Assembly: GCA_029934755.1 (NCBI GenBank)
Contig: JAOZLQ010000007.1
Location: 1-27,047 of the forward strand
Direction of reading: 5' to 3'
DNA: 27,047 bases
Source: Desulfuromusa sp.
GTDB lineage: Bacteria; Desulfobacterota; Desulfuromonadia; Desulfuromonadales; Geopsychrobacteraceae
Made by a program: the position numbers and the translations under genes. Of the stretch, positions 22,797 through 27,047 are shown one piece after another. The stretch's first letter is position 1. The number at the start of each line of letters is the position of its first letter. A model generated the notes under the pieces. That model ran no database searches. It was not told where the DNA came from and saw only the letters and a list, made by a program, of their open reading frames with translations.

Positions 22797-24896
22797 ATGG
22801 CCTATAATAAGGTTGAAGTTGAATTCAATGGTCAACCCTTGACTATTGAAACAGGTAAAGTGGCTCGTCAGGCTGACGGGGCTGTAATTCTAACTTACGG
22901 TGAAACTAAGGTGCTTTGTACCGTCGTTTCAGCTAAAAAAATGCGTGCTGGTCAGGATTTCTTTCCTTTGACCGTCAATTATGCTGAAAAATTTTATTCA
23001 GCAGGTAAAATACCCGGTTCTTTCTTCCGGCGTGAGCGTGGCACCACAGAACGTGAAACTCTGATCTGTCGCCTTATCGATCGTCCCATGCGCCCACTGT
23101 TTCCAAAAGGCTATATGTTTGAAACTCAGATCATGCCATCGGTTATTTCTGCCGATCTGGTCAATGATCCTGACACGCTGGCTATGGTTGCTGCTTCAGC
23201 ATCTGTGGCAGTATCGGGCATCCCCTTTGAAGGTCCAATTGCAGCAGTTCGGGTTGGTCGTGTGGAAGGACAGCTCATCGCAAACCCGACCAATGAACAG
23301 ATCGCAGAGAGTGATCTTGAAATTATCGTGTCTGGTTCCAAAGATGCGGTGATGATGGTTGAGGGTGAGTCTGAGTTTTTCAGTGAGACTGAAATGCTTG
23401 AGGCTATTTTCTTTGGTCATACTGCCCTGCAACCGTTGATTGCAGTACAGGAAGAGCTGGCTAAGCTGGTCGGCAAAGAAATGCGAATTTTTGAAGTTCC
23501 TGCCGCTGATGAGGTGTTGGTTGCTAAAGTGACCGAACTGGCTGAAGCAAAAGTTGCTGTTGCCGCAAAAATACAGACCAAACAAGAGCGCTATGCTGCT
23601 CTTGGCGATATCCGCACCGAAGTCAAAGAGCAATTGGCAGATGAGTACGAAGGGCGTGAGGATGAAATTTCAGCCGCTCTTGGTGGCCTCGAAAAGAGAG
23701 TTATCCGTCTCATGGTCACGAAAGATCGAATCCGGATTGATGGTCGAGATATGACTACTATCCGCCCTATCAGTTGTGAAGTGGGAGTTCTGCCTCGCGC
23801 TCACGGTAGTGCCTTGTTTACTCGTGGTGAAACTCAGGCTCTGGTTGCTGCAACTCTCGGTACCAAGGTTGATGAGCAGCGCATGGACAATGTTCAGGGG
23901 ATGGATTTTAAAAAATTCATGCTCCATTACAATTTCCCTCCATTTTGTGTTGGTGAAACCAGTATGCGTCTTTTTCCAGGTCGTCGGGAAATTGGTCACG
24001 GGATGCTGGCAGAACGTAGTGCCGCTCAGATTCTACCGAAACATGAAGATTTCCCTTACACCATTCGGGTCGTCTCTGATGTACTTGAGTCAAACGGCTC
24101 ATCATCAATGGCATCGGTCTGTGGTGCTTCTCTATCGCTGATGGATGCTGGTGTTCCAGTGTCTGAAGCTATTTCAGGAATCGCCATGGGTTTGATTAAA
24201 GAAGGTGACGATGTTGCTGTTCTGTCCGATATCCTTGGTGATGAAGATCACCTTGGCGATATGGACTTTAAAGTGACGGGTTCTGCCAAAGGGATCACTG
24301 CTCTGCAGATGGATATTAAAATCAGCGGTGTAACCAAAGAAATCATGCAGCAGGCTCTTGAGCAGGCTCGTGAGGGTCGAATTCATATTCTTGCCGAGAT
24401 GGCAAAAGCGATTGATGCACCGCGTGCCGAACTTTCTGAGCATGCTCCGCAGATTACCAGCATCAAGGTGAAATCTGATCAGGTTAGAACTGTTATCGGT
24501 TCTGGCGGTAAGAATATTCGTGGAATTATTGAGGCAACTGGTTGTGCTATCGATATTGAGGATGATGGTACGATTAAAATCGCTTCTACCGACGGTGCTG
24601 CCGCCAAGGAAGCAATCAAGATGATTCGTGATCTGACCCAGTCAGCTGAAGTTGATAAGCTCTATATGGGTAAAGTTAAAAAAATTATGGAGTTCGGTGC
24701 TTTTGTTGAAATTTTCCCGGGGACTGATGGTCTGGTTCATGTTTCTGAACTGGCTAAAGAGCGGGTTCGTAATGTTACTGATGTCCTGAATGAGGGTGAT
24801 GAAGTGTTAGTTAAATGTATCGGAGTTGACCGCCAGGGGAAAATTAAACTTTCCCGTAAGGCAGCCCTTGGTATGGAACTGCCTGAAGAGGGATAG
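22797..24896 (+). CDS. pnp: Polynucleotide phosphorylase
   Basis: A 699-residue PNPase, the 3'-5' phosphorolytic exoribonuclease of mRNA decay, which forms trimers and often joins the degradosome. It shows the first RNase PH domain (MAYNKVEVEFNGQPLTIETG onward), the helical middle domain and the second RNase PH domain. The second PH domain carries LGDEDHLGDMDF (catalytic aspartates within D482-D490). A KH domain with GSGGKNIR (568-575) and an S1 domain (about 621-690) follow. The ATG at 22797 has AAAGGAG (22784-22790) upstream. A longer reading frame begins near 22650 but runs through leader and terminator sequence and lacks family similarity. Confidence 0.98.
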   Translation: MAYNKVEVEFNGQPLTIETGKVARQADGAVILTYGETKVLCTVVSAKKMRAGQDFFPLTVNYAEKFYSAGKIPGSFFRRERGTTERETLICRLIDRPMRPLFPKGYMFETQIMPSVISADLVNDPDTLAMVAASASVAVSGIPFEGPIAAVRVGRVEGQLIANPTNEQIAESDLEIIVSGSKDAVMMVEGESEFFSETEMLEAIFFGHTALQPLIAVQEELAKLVGKEMRIFEVPAADEVLVAKVTELAEAKVAVAAKIQTKQERYAALGDIRTEVKEQLADEYEGREDEISAALGGLEKRVIRLMVTKDRIRIDGRDMTTIRPISCEVGVLPRAHGSALFTRGETQALVAATLGTKVDEQRMDNVQGMDFKKFMLHYNFPPFCVGETSMRLFPGRREIGHGMLAERSAAQILPKHEDFPYTIRVVSDVLESNGSSSMASVCGASLSLMDAGVPVSEAISGIAMGLIKEGDDVAVLSDILGDEDHLGDMDFKVTGSAKGITALQMDIKISGVTKEIMQQALEQAREGRIHILAEMAKAIDAPRAELSEHAPQITSIKVKSDQVRTVIGSGGKNIRGIIEATGCAIDIEDDGTIKIASTDGAAAKEAIKMIRDLTQSAEVDKLYMGKVKKIMEFGAFVEIFPGTDGLVHVSELAKERVRNVTDVLNEGDEVLVKCIGVDRQGKIKLSRKAALGMELPEEG

Positions 24897-24926
24897 TTTT
24901 TCGTTTAATATCTTGAAATAGCTCGA

Positions 24927-24932
24927 TATAAT
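24927..24932 (+). promoter_or_regulatory. TATAAT box overlapping the pnp terminator
   Basis: A perfect TATAAT lies at the very start of the terminator stem before dut. The -35 region is poor (TTTAAT at 24904-24909, 17-base spacing). It may give dut its own start within the terminator stem. Confidence 0.3.
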
Positions 24933-24970
24933 GGCCGATGAAGAGTTGATATTCTTCATCGGCCATTTTT
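24931..24970 (+). terminator. Strong intrinsic terminator after pnp
   Basis: A perfect 14-pair stem, ATGGCCGATGAAGA (24931-24944) with TCTTCATCGGCCAT (24953-24966), has an 8-base loop and a run of five Ts (24966-24970). It ends the pnp transcript 14 bases before the dut start. Confidence 0.92.
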
Positions 24971-24984
24971 AATGGAGTGCCATC

Positions 24985-25437
24985 ATGCAAAAAACACAGA
25001 TAGAGATAAAAAAACTTCACCCTGATGCAATATTTCCTGAATATATGACCGAGTTGGCTGCTGGTTTGGATATTTGTGCTCTACTGGAACAATCGCTTTT
25101 TCTTGAGCCTGGACAACGTTGTTTAGTGCCGACAGGGTTGGCTTTTGCTATCCCTGCAGGTTATGAAATTCAAGTTCGGCCTCGCTCCGGGTTAGCGATA
25201 AAGCATGGTATTGCTTTGGTAAACTCACCCGGAACTATTGATGCCGATTATCGTGGTGAAGTGAGTATCATTCTGATAAACCATGGTTTAGAGAGTTTCA
25301 CTATTAATTCAGGGGATCGAATCGCACAACTTGTTGTTGCGCCAGTTTCTCAGGCAGATCTGGTTGAGGTTTCTGAACTTTCTGATACAAAACGTGGGGT
25401 AGGGGGATTCGGTCATACAGGTGAGACCCATGGATAA
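24985..25437 (+). CDS. dut: Deoxyuridine 5'-triphosphate nucleotidohydrolase
   Basis: A 150-residue trimeric dUTPase, which splits dUTP to dUMP and pyrophosphate, keeping uracil out of DNA and feeding dTMP synthesis. All five motifs are present: AAGLDICA (25-32), RPRSGLA (65-71), GTIDADYRGEV (83-93, catalytic D88), DRIAQLVV (111-118) and RGVGGFGHTG (137-146). Motif 5 has His where Ser or Thr is usual. TGGAG precedes the ATG by 7 bases. A strong terminator directly upstream implies either its own promoter or readthrough from pnp. Its end overlaps the DUF493 gene by 8 bases. Confidence 0.96.
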   Translation: MQKTQIEIKKLHPDAIFPEYMTELAAGLDICALLEQSLFLEPGQRCLVPTGLAFAIPAGYEIQVRPRSGLAIKHGIALVNSPGTIDADYRGEVSIILINHGLESFTINSGDRIAQLVVAPVSQADLVEVSELSDTKRGVGGFGHTGETHG

Positions 25438-25699
25438 AACGGATCCCCAAAATTTACTTGAGTTCCCCTGTCATTATCAGTTCAAGGCCATGGGGATTGC
25501 CGGAGACTATTTCAAGGATGCCATTGTTGCTGCTGTTGATAAGCACGTTGCTGTGCCTCAAGATGCAGTCCGCTGCCGTCCTAGTGGCAAAGGGACATAT
25601 CAGGCTGTTTCTGTGTTGGTGACGTTGTATAATTACGGACAATTGACTGATATTTACGCTGCTATGCGTCAAGTAGTTGGTTTGAAAATGTTGCTTTAA
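25430..25699 (+). CDS. DUF493 (YbeD-like) protein
   Basis: An 89-residue DUF493 protein of the YbeD family, a small ACT-like fold of uncertain function. Typical features are LEFPCHYQFKAMG at the start, VPQDAVRCRPSGKGTYQAVSV in the middle and a C-terminal stretch around DIYAAMRQVVGLKMLL. I chose the ATG at 25430, preceded by AGGTGAG (25419-25425). A GTG at 25421 in the same frame is also possible but lies inside that ribosome site. The overlap with dut indicates co-translation. Confidence 0.86.
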   Translation: MDKTDPQNLLEFPCHYQFKAMGIAGDYFKDAIVAAVDKHVAVPQDAVRCRPSGKGTYQAVSVLVTLYNYGQLTDIYAAMRQVVGLKMLL

Positions 25700-25711
25700 T
25701 TCTGCTATAAG
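25682..25711 (+). promoter_or_regulatory. Candidate promoter for the YciO-like gene
   Basis: TTGAAA (25682-25687), an 18-base spacer and TATAAG (25706-25711) lie across the end of the DUF493 gene, about 45 bases before the GTG at 25757. Confidence 0.45.
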
Positions 25712-25756
25712 ATTAAAATTACAAAGTAATTATCATCCTTTACAAGGAGTTACACC

Positions 25757-26365
25757 GTGTATTTATCAATTAATCCAGATAATCCTCAACCGCGCTTAAT
25801 CAAACAGGTTGTTGAATGTCTGCAGCAAGGTGGGGTGATTATCTATCCAACTGATACAACATATGGAATCGGCTGTGATATTTTTAACCGTAAAAGCATT
25901 AAGAGAATTTTTCAAATCAAACAACGTGATCAGCGTAAACCATTCTCTTTTATATGTAATGATCTCGCAGAAATTTCTACATACGCTCAAGTCAGTAACT
26001 TTGCGTTCAAGGTGATGAAACGACATCTCCCTGGTGCCTACACCTTTGTTCTTGATGCAACCAAAATTGTTCCGGATTCATTGAGCACTAAGCAAAAAAC
26101 AGTTGGCGTGCGAATACCGGAAAATGCAATTTGTCAGGCAATTGTTAAAGAACTGGGGCACCCTTTGGTCACGACAAGTGCCAATGCCTCTGGAGAAGAC
26201 ACCCCTCAGGATCCTTGGGATATAGAAGCTAAAATGGGCCAAATGGTAGACTTTGTTATCGACGGTGGGATTTCCATGAATGAAGCCTCAACAATTATAA
26301 GCCTGCTGGATGATCAGGTTGAGATCCTTCGTCAGGGGAGTGGGGATACCTCCTGGATTGAATAG
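25757..26365 (+). CDS. YciO-like member of the Sua5/YciO/YrdC family
   Basis: A 202-residue protein of the Sua5/YciO/YrdC fold. TsaC/YrdC members make threonylcarbamoyl-AMP for tRNA t6A37, while the activity of the YciO branch is less certain. The N-terminal YPTDTTYGIGCD, the IKQRDQRKPFSFIC nucleotide-binding stretch and TVGVRIPENAICQAI are visible, as is LVTTSANASGED. Overall pattern (DLAEISTYAQVSNFAFKVMK, PGAYTFVL) is closer to E. coli YciO than to YrdC, yet the K-R-x-x-K-P-type motif and the SANASG segment of active enzymes are kept. GTG start with AAGGAG (25744-25749). It could be the only TC-AMP synthase or a paralogue. Confidence 0.85.
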   Translation: MYLSINPDNPQPRLIKQVVECLQQGGVIIYPTDTTYGIGCDIFNRKSIKRIFQIKQRDQRKPFSFICNDLAEISTYAQVSNFAFKVMKRHLPGAYTFVLDATKIVPDSLSTKQKTVGVRIPENAICQAIVKELGHPLVTTSANASGEDTPQDPWDIEAKMGQMVDFVIDGGISMNEASTIISLLDDQVEILRQGSGDTSWIE

Positions 26366-26368
26366 GTT

Positions 26369-26396
26369 TTGCTGGTAAACCATAATCCAACATAAT
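26369..26396 (+). promoter_or_regulatory. Weak candidate promoter for the terminal nucleotidyltransferase gene
   Basis: TTGCTG (26369-26374) and CATAAT (26391-26396) are 16 bases apart, within the 61-base gap upstream of the GTG at 26427. The match is modest. Confidence 0.3.
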
Positions 26397-26426
26397 TCAT
26401 TTGTTTGATCCACGGAGTTTTCCTAC

Positions 26427-27047
26427 GTGTTATCTGGACTTTCAAACCTTACCAAGTTAATCAATCAAGATCCTGATCTAAAACTTCTCCTCTCTTCTAT
26501 CCAGAAAAACGACGATGATTACTGGTTGGTGGGCGGCTGTCTAAGAAATGCCCTGCTTAATTTGTCCCAAGTCGATATCGATATTGCCTGTTCGGGTGAT
26601 CCAACCGCATTGATACAAGCATGGGCGGCAGAAGTTTCTGGGCGCTGGTTCTGGCTTGATGCAAAGCGTAAGCAAAGCCGGGTCTTACTGCAGCATGGAC
26701 TTATTCTTGATTTCGCTCCTCTGCGTGCTCCAACAATTATAGAAGACCTGCAATTACGTGATTTTACCATCAATGCGTTAGCACTTCCTCTGGATGAATT
26801 ACTTCCCGGTCCCAGGCTTATCGACCCATTAAATGGGATGAATCATCTGCACAAGAAACAACTCCAATCCTGTTCAACCCAAAGTTTTATAGATGATCCA
26901 CTCCGCATGTTAAAAGGGATTCGGCATGCTGTCACGCTAGATTTTATTCTTTCATCAGGTACACTGAAACAAATTCTTTCATCGGCACATTTGTTAGCAG
27001 ATATCTCTGGTGAACGCATCAGGGATGAGTTGGGAAAAATTCTATCT
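26427..27047 (+). CDS. CCA-adding/poly(A) polymerase family nucleotidyltransferase, N-terminal part (cut by window edge)
   Basis: An open frame of 207 residues running off the right edge, from a GTG at 26427 with CGGAG about 9 bases upstream. It is a class II tRNA nucleotidyltransferase/poly(A) polymerase. Visible motifs are LVGGCLRNALLNLSQVDIDI with the metal-binding D-x-D, LRDFTINALALP, IDDPLRMLKGIRHA and ERIRDELGKIL. Where most members have Arg-Asp after the glycine pair, this one has Arg-Asn. Members add CC, A or CCA to tRNA 3' ends, or polyadenylate RNA. Geobacter has been reported to split these jobs among several paralogues, so the exact role is open. The C-terminal half is outside the window. 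Confidence 0.9.
   Translation, partial: MLSGLSNLTKLINQDPDLKLLLSSIQKNDDDYWLVGGCLRNALLNLSQVDIDIACSGDPTALIQAWAAEVSGRWFWLDAKRKQSRVLLQHGLILDFAPLRAPTIIEDLQLRDFTINALALPLDELLPGPRLIDPLNGMNHLHKKQLQSCSTQSFIDDPLRMLKGIRHAVTLDFILSSGTLKQILSSAHLLADISGERIRDELGKILS

Noticed and set aside
1..27047. A hidden defence, mobile or biosynthetic cluster
   Set aside because: Nearly every gene is a recognised conserved housekeeping gene in familiar order. No CRISPR-like regular repeats, transposases, phage genes or toxin-antitoxin pairs were seen on either strand.

Overview
The window is a compact run of housekeeping genes from a Gram-negative bacterium, most likely a member of the Desulfuromonadales (Geobacter/Desulfuromonas/Pelobacter relatives). 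This rests on gene order recalled from those genomes (mutS-amidase-glnD-xerD-apgM, then rimP-nusA-ylxR-infB-DUF503-rbfA-nrnA-truB-rpsO-pnp-dut), on the YlxR-L7Ae fusion protein, and on the phosphoglycerate-mutase-like protein of the proposed homoserine kinase type. Intergenic DNA is AT-rich. GTG and TTG starts are common (fieF, trmJ, rimP, rbfA, truB, rpsO, the YciO-like gene and the terminal nucleotidyltransferase).

Left part (1-4112): the 5' end of a malic enzyme gene reads leftward off the window. It is divergent from a YfcE-like phosphodiesterase gene that is followed by an ExbB/ExbD proton-channel pair. Convergent to these is a two-gene minus-strand operon: an unrecognised 168-residue protein and a FieF-type metal exporter. 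A hairpin lies between the convergent ends.

Middle part (4113-14406): seven tightly packed plus-strand genes, mutS, an AMIN-domain amidase, glnD, xerD, apgM (possibly homoserine kinase), trmJ-like and an unrecognised 123-residue gene. Gaps range from 22 bases to overlaps of 14, so they are probably one transcription unit. It links mismatch repair, septal wall hydrolysis, nitrogen signalling, chromosome dimer resolution and tRNA modification.

Right part (14407-26365): the transcription/translation operon rimP-nusA-(ylxR-L7Ae)-infB-DUF503-rbfA-nrnA-truB, then rpsO, pnp, dut, a DUF493 gene and a YciO-like gene. A CCA-adding/poly(A) polymerase family gene runs off the right edge. Several leaders look regulatory: an intrinsic terminator just upstream of rimP and downstream of a promoter-like sequence, paired stem-loops before nusA, a hairpin before rpsO, a terminator plus structured leader between rpsO and pnp, and a terminator overlapping a promoter-like -10 box before dut.

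I found no insertion sequence, phage, CRISPR array, tRNA, rRNA or defence cassette, and no clear undescribed multi-gene system. The most unusual items are the two unrecognised genes, the YlxR-L7Ae fusion, and the candidate RNA-based controls around rimP, nusA, rpsO, pnp and dut.
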